Source: Brassicibacter mesophilus (lineage in GTDB: Bacteria; Bacillota; Clostridia; Tissierellales; Proteiniboraceae). Taken from it: 61,790 nt of DNA. The notes under the pieces were generated by a model. It made no database searches and was not told the DNA's origin. It saw nothing but the letters and a program-made list of their open reading frames with translations. The DNA lies in NCBI RefSeq assembly GCF_050433385.1, contig NZ_JBNPXI010000025.1, forward strand, positions 1-61,790, written 5' to 3'. Numbering within the stretch: position 1 is the stretch's first letter; each line of letters begins with the position of its first letter. Of this stretch, positions 52,250 to 61,693 are shown one piece after another. The position numbers and the translations under genes were made by a program.

Positions 52250-55075
52250 CTACTGCTTAAGAATTTTATTTAAGAAATACCCTGTATATGATTCTTTAAC
52301 CTTGCAGACTTTTTCTGGAGTTCCTTGTGCTACTATTGTTCCTCCTTTATCTCCACCTTCAGGTCCTAGGTCAATGATATAGTCAGATGTCTTTATAACG
52401 TCTAGATTATGCTCTATAACCACAACTGCATTTCCAGCCTCAACTAACTTGTTAAGTACCTTTATTAGCTTATGAATATCTGCTATATGAAGTCCTGTAG
52501 TAGGCTCATCAAGTATATACAATGTCTTTCCTGTACTTCTCTTGCTAAGCTCTGTTGCTAGCTTTATTCTCTGTGCCTCTCCACCAGAAAGCTGTGTAGA
52601 TGGCTGTCCAAGCTTGATATACCCTAAACCTACATCATACATTGTTTCAAGCTTTCTTTTAATACTAGGTATATTGTCAAAAAACTCTAATGATTCTTCA
52701 ACAGTCATATTAAGCACATCAGAAATAGTCTTTCCTTTGTATTTAACCTGCAACGTTTCTCTATTATATCTATTGCCTTTACATACTTCACAAGGTACAT
52801 ATACATCTGGAAGAAAATGCATCTCAATTTTTATTATTCCGTCACCCTTGCATGCCTCACATCGTCCGCCTTTCACATTAAAGCTAAATCTGCCTTTGTT
52901 ATATCCTCTCATTTTAGCCTCTGGAGTCATTGCAAATACATCTCTTATTTGGTCAAATACTCCAGTATACGTTGCTGGATTCGATCTAGGAGTTCTGCCT
53001 ATAGGAGATTGATCTATGTCAATTATCTTATCTATGTGCTCTATTCCTTTAATATTTTTATGCTTACCTGGCTTTTGCTTTGAACGATGCAGCTCTTGCG
53101 CCAGCCTTTTATATAGTATTTCGTTAATTAAAGTACTCTTTCCTGAACCTGATACTCCGGTTATAGATGTAAAAACACCAAGAGGTATTTTAACACTTAT
53201 ATTCTTTAAGTTATTTTCATTTGCACCTATAATTTCTACCCATTTACCGTTTGGTTTACGTCTTTTTTTTGGTATCTCTATTTGCTTTCTTCCACTAAGG
53301 TATTGTCCAGTAATAGAGTCTTCGCAATTTTCAATATCTTCAAGAGTTCCTTGAGCCACAACATAGCCTCCATGTACACCTGCTCCCGGTCCAATGTCAA
53401 CTATATGGTCAGCGCAGTGCATAGTATCCTCATCATGCTCAACAACTATAAGAGTATTTCCTAAGTCAGTTAAATTTCTTAAAGTCTTAAGTAATCTATC
53501 ATTATCTCTTTGATGAAGTCCTATACTCGGTTCATCCAGTACATATAGCACACCTACTAGACTTGCACCTATCTGAGTAGCAAGTCTTATCCTTTGCGAT
53601 TCTCCTCCTGATAGTGTACCAGCATTTCTAGAAAGCGTAAGATAATCAAGCCCTACATCACATAGAAAGTTTAATCTTTCTTTTATTTCTTTTAATATTT
53701 GATGTGCTATAAATTCCTGTCTTTCTGTTAGCTCCAATTTTTCTACAAAATCAACAGCTTGTCTAACTGACATATCTGTAAGCTGTGAAATATTCAGTCC
53801 ACCAATTAGAACTGCTAAACTCTCAGGCTTAAGTCTGTTTCCATTACATTCAGGACATGGGATGACGCTCATAAAACTCTCAATTTTTTCTCTCATGTAG
53901 TCAGAGACAGTTTCTCCATACCTTCTTTCAAGATTAGGAATTATTCCTTCAAACGGTGCTCTGTGTGTCTTCCACCCACCAAATCTACTATCAAATTCAA
54001 ACTCAACTTCTTTATCCCCTGTGCCGTATAGTAATTCATCTAAGAACTTTTTAGGAGCATCTTTTATAGGTTTATCTAAGTCATAACCATTATCATCTGC
54101 TATTGCTTTAAACATCTTAAAGTAATATGTGTCATCTGAAGTATTTGAAAATGGAGCAATAGCACCCTGATTTATAGAAAGATTTGGATTGGGTATAACA
54201 AGCTCTGGGTCAACCTTCATATGACTTCCTAATCCGTTACATACTGGACACATTCCAAATGGGCTATTAAATGAAAACATTCTTGGAGATAGCTCATCTA
54301 TTCCAATACCACAATCTATACATGCAAGCTTTTGGCTAAAAAGCATCTCTTCTTTATCAATTATGTCAACTATGACTAATCCTTCAGCTAGTTTTAGAGC
54401 TGTCTCTAGCGAATCTGTAAGTCTTTGCTCTATTCCTTCTTTTATGACAATTCTATCTACAACTACTTCAATAGAATGCTTTTTATTCTTATCCAACTTT
54501 ATATCTTCGCTAACCTCTTTTAATTCTCCATCGACTCTAATTCTTACAAATCCTTCTTTTCTTATAGTTTCAAATATTTTTTGATGCTCTCCCTTTCTTC
54601 CTCTAACAATTGGAGCAAGAAGTTGTATCTTCGTTCTTTCTTCAATCGCCATTATTTGATCAACCATTTGATCTATTGTTTGTGATGTTATTTCTTTGCC
54701 GCACTTATGACAGTGGGGCGTTCCCACGCGTGCAAACAACAACCTCAAATAGTCATATATTTCAGTTACTGTCCCTACAGTTGACCTTGGATTTCTGCTA
54801 GTCGTTTTTTGGTCTATTGAGATAGCTGGCGATAATCCTTCAATATATTCAACATCTGGCTTTTCCATTTGCCCAAGAAATTGTCTGGCGTAAGCAGACA
54901 GACTTTCAACATATCTTCTTTGGCCTTCTGCGTATATAGTATCGAATGCAAGTGAAGATTTACCAGAGCCACTTAGCCCTGTTAAAACTATAAATTTATT
55001 TCTTGGGAGCTCAATATCTATATTTTTTAAGTTATGCTCTTTCGCTCCTTTTATAATGATTTTATCTTTTTGCAT
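52250..55075 (-). CDS. uvrA: UvrABC excinuclease subunit A
   Basis: A 941-residue damage-recognition ATPase of normal length. Two ABC domains with Walker A GLSGSGKSS and GVSGSGKST, signatures TLSGGESQRIRLATQ and QLSGGEAQRIKLATE, Walker B YVLDEPSIGLHQRD and YILDEPTTGLHIAD. Zinc modules are intact (CIDCGIG with CPVCNGLG; CEACKGDG with CEVCKGNR), as is the Arg-rich RRYVESLSAYARQFL. It loads UvrB on damaged DNA. It lies 54 bases behind uvrB in the standard uvrBA order, under the SOS box at 57381. Confidence 0.97.
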   Translation of the reverse strand: MQKDKIIIKGAKEHNLKNIDIELPRNKFIVLTGLSGSGKSSLAFDTIYAEGQRRYVESLSAYARQFLGQMEKPDVEYIEGLSPAISIDQKTTSRNPRSTVGTVTEIYDYLRLLFARVGTPHCHKCGKEITSQTIDQMVDQIMAIEERTKIQLLAPIVRGRKGEHQKIFETIRKEGFVRIRVDGELKEVSEDIKLDKNKKHSIEVVVDRIVIKEGIEQRLTDSLETALKLAEGLVIVDIIDKEEMLFSQKLACIDCGIGIDELSPRMFSFNSPFGMCPVCNGLGSHMKVDPELVIPNPNLSINQGAIAPFSNTSDDTYYFKMFKAIADDNGYDLDKPIKDAPKKFLDELLYGTGDKEVEFEFDSRFGGWKTHRAPFEGIIPNLERRYGETVSDYMREKIESFMSVIPCPECNGNRLKPESLAVLIGGLNISQLTDMSVRQAVDFVEKLELTERQEFIAHQILKEIKERLNFLCDVGLDYLTLSRNAGTLSGGESQRIRLATQIGASLVGVLYVLDEPSIGLHQRDNDRLLKTLRNLTDLGNTLIVVEHDEDTMHCADHIVDIGPGAGVHGGYVVAQGTLEDIENCEDSITGQYLSGRKQIEIPKKRRKPNGKWVEIIGANENNLKNISVKIPLGVFTSITGVSGSGKSTLINEILYKRLAQELHRSKQKPGKHKNIKGIEHIDKIIDIDQSPIGRTPRSNPATYTGVFDQIRDVFAMTPEAKMRGYNKGRFSFNVKGGRCEACKGDGIIKIEMHFLPDVYVPCEVCKGNRYNRETLQVKYKGKTISDVLNMTVEESLEFFDNIPSIKRKLETMYDVGLGYIKLGQPSTQLSGGEAQRIKLATELSKRSTGKTLYILDEPTTGLHIADIHKLIKVLNKLVEAGNAVVVIEHNLDVIKTSDYIIDLGPEGGDKGGTIVAQGTPEKVCKVKESYTGYFLNKILKQ

Positions 55076-55129
55076 TTTGCCACCTCATACTCTCTTTTTA
55101 AAATTTATAAAATATCTTATATTAATTGT

Positions 55130-57100
55130 TTACAGCTTATCCTTTAACTCCGTTAACTTATCTCTCAATTCAGCAGCTCTTTCAAATTGAAGCTTTTCTG
55201 CAGCCTCCATCATTTCTGCTTCCAATCTACTTATTGCTTGATTGATCTCTTCACTTGTCATATCGTTAATGCCATCATAACCATACTTTTCTGCATCTTC
55301 TGCAACCTTTGTTGCCTCTATTACATCTCTAATACCTTTCTTTATTGTTTTAGGGACAATACCATATTGCTGATTATATTCCGTCTGAATGAATCTTCTT
55401 CTGTTTGTTTCATTGATAGCCTTTGTCATTGAGTTAGTAAGCTTATCTGCATACATTATAACCTTACCCTCTGAGTTTCTTGCTGCTCTTCCTATTGTCT
55501 GCACCATAGAAGTTTCAGACCTCAAAAAACCTTCTTTATCTGCATCTAATATTGTAACCAAAGAAACCTCTGGCAGATCTAAACCTTCTCTTAATAGATT
55601 TATTCCTACTAAAACATCAAATTTTCCCATTCTAAGATCTCTTATTATTTCCATTCTTTCTATTGTCTTTATATCCGAATGAAGATACGTAACTTTAATT
55701 CCTATTTCCTTAAAATAGTTAGTCAAATCCTCAGACATTTTTTTTGTTAAAGTAGTCACTAGTACTCTTTCGTTCTTTTCTGCTCTAATATTTATTTCCT
55801 TAACTAGATCATCAATTTGATTTTTAGTTGGCCTAACTTCAACCTCTGGATCCAGTAGTCCTGTTGGACGTATTATCTGTTCAACTACACTTTGTGAATG
55901 TTCTAACTCATATGGACCTGGAGTTGCACTTACGTAGATTATCTGATTTATATGTTGCTCAAACTCATCAAACTTCAAAGGTCTATTATCTAAAGCAGAA
56001 GGAAGTCTGAACCCATAGTCTACAAGTGTTGTCTTACGAGACCTATCACCTGCGTACATACCTCTAACCTGTGGCAGTGTAACATGAGACTCATCTATTA
56101 TCATCAAATAATCATCAGGAAAATAATCTAGTAAAGTGTAAGGTTTACTGCCTGTTGGTCTTCCGCTTATGTGTCTAGAATAATTTTCTATACCTTGGCA
56201 AAATCCCATTTCTCTAAGCATTTCTATATCATACATTGTTCTCTGCTTAAGTCTTTGAGCTTCAAGCAGTTTATCATCAGCTGTAAGTTCTTTTAATCTT
56301 GCATCTAGTTCTTCTTCTATACTAACTATAGCTCTATCTACTTTCTCTTGACTTGTAGCAAAGTGTGATGCAGGAAATACTGAAATATGCTGTCTTAATC
56401 CGATTATCTCTCCAGTAAGTGCGTTCACTTCTGTTATTCTATCTATTTCATCACCAAATAGCTCAACTCTTATTGCATTTTCATTCGAAGATGCTGGAAA
56501 GATTTCAATAACATCTCCTCTAACTCTAAATGTACCCCTAATAAAATTAATATCGTTTCTTTCATATTGGATATCTATAAGTTTTCTAATAATTTCATCT
56601 CTATCCTTGATCATTCCTGGTCTTAATGACAAAACAAGGTTTTCATAATCAATAGGATCTCCTAATCCATATATACATGAAACACTAGCAACAATTATGA
56701 CATCTTTACGTTCAAATAGTGACGCCGTAGCCGAGTGCCTTAGTTTATCTATCTCATCATTTATAGACGAATCTTTTTCTATATAAGTGTCTGTCTGAGG
56801 AACATAAGCCTCAGGTTGATAATAATCGTAGTAGCTTACAAAATATTCAACTGCATTGTCTGGAAAAAACTCTTTGAATTCACTTGCTAGCTGCGCAGCC
56901 AGCGTTTTGTTATGAGCAATAACTATAGTTGGCTTCTGAACTTTTTCAATAATGTTAGCAACTGTAAAAGTCTTTCCAGATCCTGTTACCCCTAAAAGAG
57001 TCTGATGCTTAATATTATCGAAGATACCTCGACTTAAGCTTTCAATGGCTGCAGGCTGGTCTCCTGTTGGTTTAAACTCTGATTTTATCTTAAATCTATT
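55130..57100 (-). CDS. uvrB: UvrABC excinuclease subunit B
   Basis: About 656 residues. SF2 helicase-like motifs: GVTGSGKTFT (Walker A), the beta-hairpin SYYDYYQPEAYVPQ that inserts between strands, DESHVTLPQ, and GRAARNSEGKV (motif VI). The C-terminal UVR/UvrC-binding coiled coil is ISRLEAEMMEAAEKLQFERAAELRDKL. The open frame starts at TTG 57127, but GGGGTGAT seven bases before TTG 57100 (MNRFKIKSEF) gives the expected family start. A 430-base upstream region carries an SOS box. Confidence 0.97.
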   Translation of the reverse strand, partial: NRFKIKSEFKPTGDQPAAIESLSRGIFDNIKHQTLLGVTGSGKTFTVANIIEKVQKPTIVIAHNKTLAAQLASEFKEFFPDNAVEYFVSYYDYYQPEAYVPQTDTYIEKDSSINDEIDKLRHSATASLFERKDVIIVASVSCIYGLGDPIDYENLVLSLRPGMIKDRDEIIRKLIDIQYERNDINFIRGTFRVRGDVIEIFPASSNENAIRVELFGDEIDRITEVNALTGEIIGLRQHISVFPASHFATSQEKVDRAIVSIEEELDARLKELTADDKLLEAQRLKQRTMYDIEMLREMGFCQGIENYSRHISGRPTGSKPYTLLDYFPDDYLMIIDESHVTLPQVRGMYAGDRSRKTTLVDYGFRLPSALDNRPLKFDEFEQHINQIIYVSATPGPYELEHSQSVVEQIIRPTGLLDPEVEVRPTKNQIDDLVKEINIRAEKNERVLVTTLTKKMSEDLTNYFKEIGIKVTYLHSDIKTIERMEIIRDLRMGKFDVLVGINLLREGLDLPEVSLVTILDADKEGFLRSETSMVQTIGRAARNSEGKVIMYADKLTNSMTKAINETNRRRFIQTEYNQQYGIVPKTIKKGIRDVIEATKVAEDAEKYGYDGINDMTSEEINQAISRLEAEMMEAAEKLQFERAAELRDKLTELKDKL

Positions 57101-57532
57101 CAAAATATCACCCCAATTATTAAACAAAATACATTGATTATAGTATTGTTATTTTCCTATAATAATCATTATAGCAATAACATCAAGCATTTTTATAAGA
57201 AAACATTTGTAATACTTTCTGAATTTTTCCAAGATATTCTTAGAATTATATGCTAATTCTTGATATAATTTGGAACTATTTTGGTCAATAATAAGTCTAA
57301 GTAATTTGTGTTAATATATACTTTTTATTTATATCACAAAAGATTTATTCTAAACATATTATTCTAAACATACATGCTTGGAACACTTGTTCGTATTAAT
57401 TATATATATAATCCCAATTTAAGTCAATATGTCAAAAAAAATATATAAAAATAAAGAATTTCTCTAATAAAGAAGGTCATTTGCTTTCTATGTTGAATAT
57501 TAATAATGTGAAAGTTAGGAAGGAGGCTATCA
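57101..57532. promoter_or_regulatory. uvrB/lipoprotein divergent control region with SOS box
   Basis: GAACACTTGTTC (57381-57392) matches the Gram-positive LexA (DinR) core GAAC-N4-GTTC. Beside it the 14-mer TTATTCTAAACATA occurs twice in perfect tandem (57345-57358, 57359-57372). The box lies 281 bases before the uvrB start and 141 before the lipoprotein gene. The rest is AT-rich with no further structure seen. Confidence 0.6.
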
Positions 57533-59107
57533 ATGAAGAAGCAAGTAATATTTCTTTCTATCATGCTAACACTTACAGCATGTAGTGTGAATAATAAAAA
57601 CAACAAACCAGTTGAAGGTCCTATAGCATCAACTTCTGTGGAAAAATCAATTGATTTTCAGATCGAAAGAACAACGTTATCTAAAGGCTTCCAATCTGTT
57701 AATCCTCATGTGGAAATAGTTGATAAAGATACTGAACCTGCTTTTCTAGTAAATCTAGGAATTGTTGAGTGTTCTAAGATAAATATAGATAAAATTACTA
57801 AAGCTAGCAACGAAATTAAAATTTACGCAAGTCGGACTATTGAAGAAAACAAAAAGGATATTGTTGTACCTCAGCTATTAATTAAGCTTGACGGTATTGA
57901 CAATGTAACACTTAAAGACACTAAGTTTAGCATTATAAACTCAAACTATGAGCCAATTAAAGTAGCATATGATAAAAACCAAGTTCTAAACAATATCTAT
58001 GCACAATTTAAGATTACGTCAAACACTGTCCCTAAAATTAATTTGATTAATGAAGATAACAAATACATCTGGGATGTAGACCTTCATAATATTTTTGCAA
58101 AGGAGCAAATTGATCTTCCGCTAGTTTACTTTAAGGCTAGGGTAGATGCATCAAGTGGGGAGTTTATAGAAACAAATCAACAGATAATTTCAACCACCAT
58201 TGATAAAGGAAATATAATTGACTATGTAGATGGAAAGTCTATAATCTATATTCAAAAAATAAACAATAAAGATGGAGATTATCAGAATCTTTGGCTCTAT
58301 GATATACAAAAAAACAAAAAGGAAAAGATTTATTCCACTCATAACACCATATATTCTGCTAAGTTTAGTCCTGATTTAAGTAAGATAGCTATAATAGAAC
58401 ATAATGGAAAGCTTACAGATATTTTTATTGTAAACCTTAGTGATAATACAACACAGAAAATTACACCTTTAGCCTATAAACACAGTTGGAATATAGAATG
58501 GTATGGCAAAAAGCTTTATGCCCTAAATAATGATGAAAAATCTAGAGCTACATTGCTATCGTTTGATTTAGAGAAAAATGAGCATCAGATATTATTTTCT
58601 GTAAGCAAGAATATTTCTGATTTTGATGTCTATAACGAAAAGTTTGTATTTACTGAGTTCAATGAACAACAAAACACTAAGGAAATATTTATCACTAGTG
58701 ATGGAAAAGAACTGAAAAAAATTGACTCAGGTCATATTCCTAAGTTTATTGATTCAAATATACTGGTATACAAAAAAAATGTAATAAACCAAAATAAATG
58801 CACTCTATGGCTATATGATATAAATAATAAAGTAAAAAAATCAGTAACAGATATGGATATCAGAAGTTTTTCAATTATTGATTCTGATACTTTAGTTCTA
58901 GTTGGCAGAGAAAACTATGGCACAGAATTTTCTTCATTCATATATAAACTAAATAGCGGCGATCTTACAGCACTCGGTCATGTTATAAGTGAAACAGTAT
59001 ATTATAACAGTAAGGCAAATACAATTTATTTTAGTGCTATTCCACCTATAGACAATTTAGATACAAGTCAAATATATTCTATAGATTTAAATAATATTTT
59101 AAATTAA
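57533..59107 (+). CDS. Beta-propeller lipoprotein
   Basis: A 524-residue lipoprotein: LTLTAC lipobox with Cys17. Residues about 40-210 form a beta-rich domain; residues about 215-520 contain repeated blades of TolB/WD40 type (LWLYDIQKNKKEKIYS; IFIVNLSDNTTQKIT; LLSFDLEKNEHQILF; LWLYDINNKVKKSV; YSIDLNN). No catalytic residues are evident; binding or scaffold role outside the membrane is likely. GGAGG precedes the ATG. It is divergent from uvrB and convergent with the PDZ-protein gene. Confidence 0.78.
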   Translation: MKKQVIFLSIMLTLTACSVNNKNNKPVEGPIASTSVEKSIDFQIERTTLSKGFQSVNPHVEIVDKDTEPAFLVNLGIVECSKINIDKITKASNEIKIYASRTIEENKKDIVVPQLLIKLDGIDNVTLKDTKFSIINSNYEPIKVAYDKNQVLNNIYAQFKITSNTVPKINLINEDNKYIWDVDLHNIFAKEQIDLPLVYFKARVDASSGEFIETNQQIISTTIDKGNIIDYVDGKSIIYIQKINNKDGDYQNLWLYDIQKNKKEKIYSTHNTIYSAKFSPDLSKIAIIEHNGKLTDIFIVNLSDNTTQKITPLAYKHSWNIEWYGKKLYALNNDEKSRATLLSFDLEKNEHQILFSVSKNISDFDVYNEKFVFTEFNEQQNTKEIFITSDGKELKKIDSGHIPKFIDSNILVYKKNVINQNKCTLWLYDINNKVKKSVTDMDIRSFSIIDSDTLVLVGRENYGTEFSSFIYKLNSGDLTALGHVISETVYYNSKANTIYFSAIPPIDNLDTSQIYSIDLNNILN

Positions 59108-59140
59108 AGAGGAAGCGGCTTAAATAGCCAGCTTCCTCTT
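59107..59140. terminator. Shared terminator of convergent genes
   Basis: AAGAGGAAGC (59107-59116) pairs with GCTTCCTCTT (59131-59140), with GGC/GCC pairing inside. It overlaps the ends of both the lipoprotein gene and the PDZ gene; the T-runs are weak. Confidence 0.6.
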
Positions 59141-60277
59141 AACCCATTTATATGCTTTTATTATAAAGCCTTGTTGTTGATCTATGTCAAAGACATATGG
59201 AGAATATTTAGGTACTACTAATATACCTAAGTCTTTTATCCCGTTTTTATAATCGCAATAATCTTTATTTACTAATTGTCCATTTCTGTTATAGTAATCT
59301 ATCCATATGTATGATGAAATATTATTTAAAATATTCCGCATCTGCTCTACTGACCCAACTTTTATGCCATTTATTGATAAAATTACATCTCCCATCTTAA
59401 TTCCAAGCTTTTCAGCTATACCATCTCGCTTTGTTTCTAAAACTCGCACTCCATTATTAACAGGAGTGAATATAGGTTTTCTTGACCGTTCCTTTTTTCT
59501 ACTATATTGAATTAAAAACTCATGTGCTAAAGGAGCAAATAGAGCTGCTATAAATTTTAAGAAATACACTTTTGCAGATAATACTGATAAAGCTAACAGT
59601 ACCATACTATACACGAATAAGCGTTTTGATGATTGAATTGCTTTATCTTTAGGGTACTCTGTAAAAGTCATATCGCCATACCCTAATGCTGCTATAACTC
59701 CACCCATTAATATTGTCTGATTTGAAGGCATTAAAATAATAAATGGAACAGGCCAATATCTAATCATATTAAAACCGCCTACTGTAGCTCCCTCTCTATC
59801 TATAAACATTGGTATTCTTGTTTTGTATCCGTCTGCTCTTATCAAAAAGCTTTCAATAAGATGTAATATTGCAACAATTGCCATTATGCTTGATACATCT
59901 ATATCGGGATATCCAAAAATAAGGCTCACTAATGATACTATGCCACCTGAATAAGAAAAACATAAAAATCTAGGATTAATAAGCATTAACAGTAAAGCTA
60001 GAATGAATATAAGTCCAAAGTCATCTATTTCAACAGTTATCCTTAAGATCAGCATTATAATACTACCTAATACTCCTCCAAGTATTCCTGATAATGTTGA
60101 ATATACTATTCTCTCATAGATTGATTGTTTATTTCCACCTAGCACTTTTCTCTCTATCTTTCCAAGTCTATTGTATTGTAAGTATAAAATAAGTATCAAA
60201 ATCCAAAAAATTGGAGCCTTAATAATTGAAAATATAGATTGGATAAATATACTTCCTATTTCTATTAACTGATTCAT
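59120..60277 (-). CDS. PDZ-domain membrane protein (MinJ/SwrA-like)
   Basis: A 385-residue protein with about eight membrane segments (residues about 8-290) and a C-terminal PDZ domain (about 285-355: VLETKRDGIAEKLGIKMGDVILSINGIKV). The build matches MinJ (YvjD) of B. subtilis, which bridges DivIVA and MinD, and the position next to a CtpB-like protease and near uvrBA matches that genome. Direct proof of a division role is lacking. It follows the ctp gene on the same strand after a hairpin (60308-60332). Confidence 0.78.
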   Translation of the reverse strand: MNQLIEIGSIFIQSIFSIIKAPIFWILILILYLQYNRLGKIERKVLGGNKQSIYERIVYSTLSGILGGVLGSIIMLILRITVEIDDFGLIFILALLLMLINPRFLCFSYSGGIVSLVSLIFGYPDIDVSSIMAIVAILHLIESFLIRADGYKTRIPMFIDREGATVGGFNMIRYWPVPFIILMPSNQTILMGGVIAALGYGDMTFTEYPKDKAIQSSKRLFVYSMVLLALSVLSAKVYFLKFIAALFAPLAHEFLIQYSRKKERSRKPIFTPVNNGVRVLETKRDGIAEKLGIKMGDVILSINGIKVGSVEQMRNILNNISSYIWIDYYNRNGQLVNKDYCDYKNGIKDLGILVVPKYSPYVFDIDQQQGFIIKAYKWVKRKLAI

Positions 60278-60307
60278 AAAAGCACTCCTTTGGTATCGAA
60301 AAAGATA

Positions 60308-60332
60308 TAGCCATTAGTTTGACTAATGGCTA
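60308..60332 (-). terminator. Hairpin between ctp and PDZ genes
   Basis: TAGCCATTAGT (60308-60318) pairs with ACTAATGGCTA (60322-60332), followed by ATCTTTTTC on the minus strand: a terminator of the protease gene, probably partial. Confidence 0.7.
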
Positions 60333-60338
60333 CGTTTC

Positions 60339-61565
60339 TTACTTAATCTTGCTTTTGATAATTTCTAATGCTTTCTGAAGCTGCGTATCTTGTTTTATAT
60401 TCTCTACTCCTATTTGCTCTACACCTTCAGGAATTTCTACTATAATATCTGGTTCAATACCTTTACCATGTATATTCTTTCCATTTGGTGTGAAGTATTC
60501 AGAAACTGTTAATTTGAAACCTGATCCATCAGGAAGCTCCTTAATACGTTGCACAATTCCTTTTCCAAATGTTTTAGTCCCAATTAATACTCCTGTTTTT
60601 GTATCCTGAATTGCTCCAGAAAGTATCTCTGATGCACTAGCACTTCCTTCGTTTACAAGTATAGTTAAAGGCAAGCCTAGTTTCTTCTTATCAGATGTTA
60701 AATACTCTCTTTCTTTATTTTTAGTCTCTGTATAGACTATTGTCCCTTCTCCCATAAGCTCATCTGCCACATTTGCACATACATCTAGTAGTCCACCTGG
60801 GTTGTTACGTAAATCTATGATTAATCCCTTCATACCATCTTTTTGTAATGCTTTGAGATGTGTTTTGAAGTCCTTATCTGTTAAATCATCAAATGACACT
60901 ATTCTTATATAACCTATTTTATCTTCTAGCATCTGTGATTTTACGCTTACTAATCTTATTTCTTGTCTTGTTATTTTCTTATCTAAAAATTCTGAGTTTC
61001 CCTGGTTATCTTTTCTCATTATAGTTAATAACACATCAGTTCCAGCCTTACCCTTCATAGTTTTTATAGCATCATCCATTTTGTCAGCTGTAAATTCTTT
61101 GCCATTTACCTTGACAATCTTATCTCCTGTTTTTATTCCTGCTTTTTCACCTGGAGTATCTTCTATAGGAGACACCACTGTTATTAAATTATCCTCTCCA
61201 GGAGTCACAATAACACCAATACCATCGTAAGTTCCTTTTGTATGCTCCATAAAATCAGAAAACTCATCCTTGGTCATATATACAGAATACGGGTCTTCTA
61301 ATGATTCAAATAATCCTTTCAATTCTCCTTCATATAATGTTTCATCCTTTACATCATTGAGATAATTTTGTTTTACAAAGTTCTCCAAAGCCATGACCTT
61401 AGAGTACTTTTGGTATGCTCTAGCATACTCCTCAAATTCACTTTTAGGTAATACGACTTTATGCTTATAATGTATTTGAATTGTATTACTAACTGCAAAG
61501 GTTAATAAACTCGTGATTAATGTTATTACTATAGCTCCAACTACTGCTTTCTTTTTTGATATCAT
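60339..61565 (-). CDS. S41-family carboxyl-terminal processing protease
   Basis: A 408-residue CtpA/CtpB-type protease. N-terminal membrane anchor (8-28), PDZ domain (about 112-190: GIGVIV ... PGEKAGIKTGDKIVKVNG), and S41 catalytic domain with Ser310 in NEGSASASE and Lys335 in TKTFGKG, 25 residues apart as in CtpB. Anchored outside, it would trim C-termini of envelope proteins; in sporulating Bacillus CtpB signals through SpoIVFA. GGGGTGA stands before the ATG. Whether this one is sporulation-specific is not visible. Confidence 0.93.
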   Translation of the reverse strand: MISKKKAVVGAIVITLITSLLTFAVSNTIQIHYKHKVVLPKSEFEEYARAYQKYSKVMALENFVKQNYLNDVKDETLYEGELKGLFESLEDPYSVYMTKDEFSDFMEHTKGTYDGIGVIVTPGEDNLITVVSPIEDTPGEKAGIKTGDKIVKVNGKEFTADKMDDAIKTMKGKAGTDVLLTIMRKDNQGNSEFLDKKITRQEIRLVSVKSQMLEDKIGYIRIVSFDDLTDKDFKTHLKALQKDGMKGLIIDLRNNPGGLLDVCANVADELMGEGTIVYTETKNKEREYLTSDKKKLGLPLTILVNEGSASASEILSGAIQDTKTGVLIGTKTFGKGIVQRIKELPDGSGFKLTVSEYFTPNGKNIHGKGIEPDIIVEIPEGVEQIGVENIKQDTQLQKALEIIKSKIK

Positions 61566-61693
61566 ATTTTCACCCCAGTAAATGTCGTCTAATCTATTTT
61601 ATTAAATATATGTAAACATTATACCACCACTATTTCTTTTTTTCAAAGGCTATTGGTACTTTTTCCTAAAGTTTACATTAATCATGCTATATC
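61566..61693. other. Short intergenic before the IS end
   Basis: AT-rich leader of the ctp gene. Its last part (61678-61693, read on the minus strand) is the flank that a TnpB guide RNA from the neighbouring element would use as guide. No other structure seen. Confidence 0.4.
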
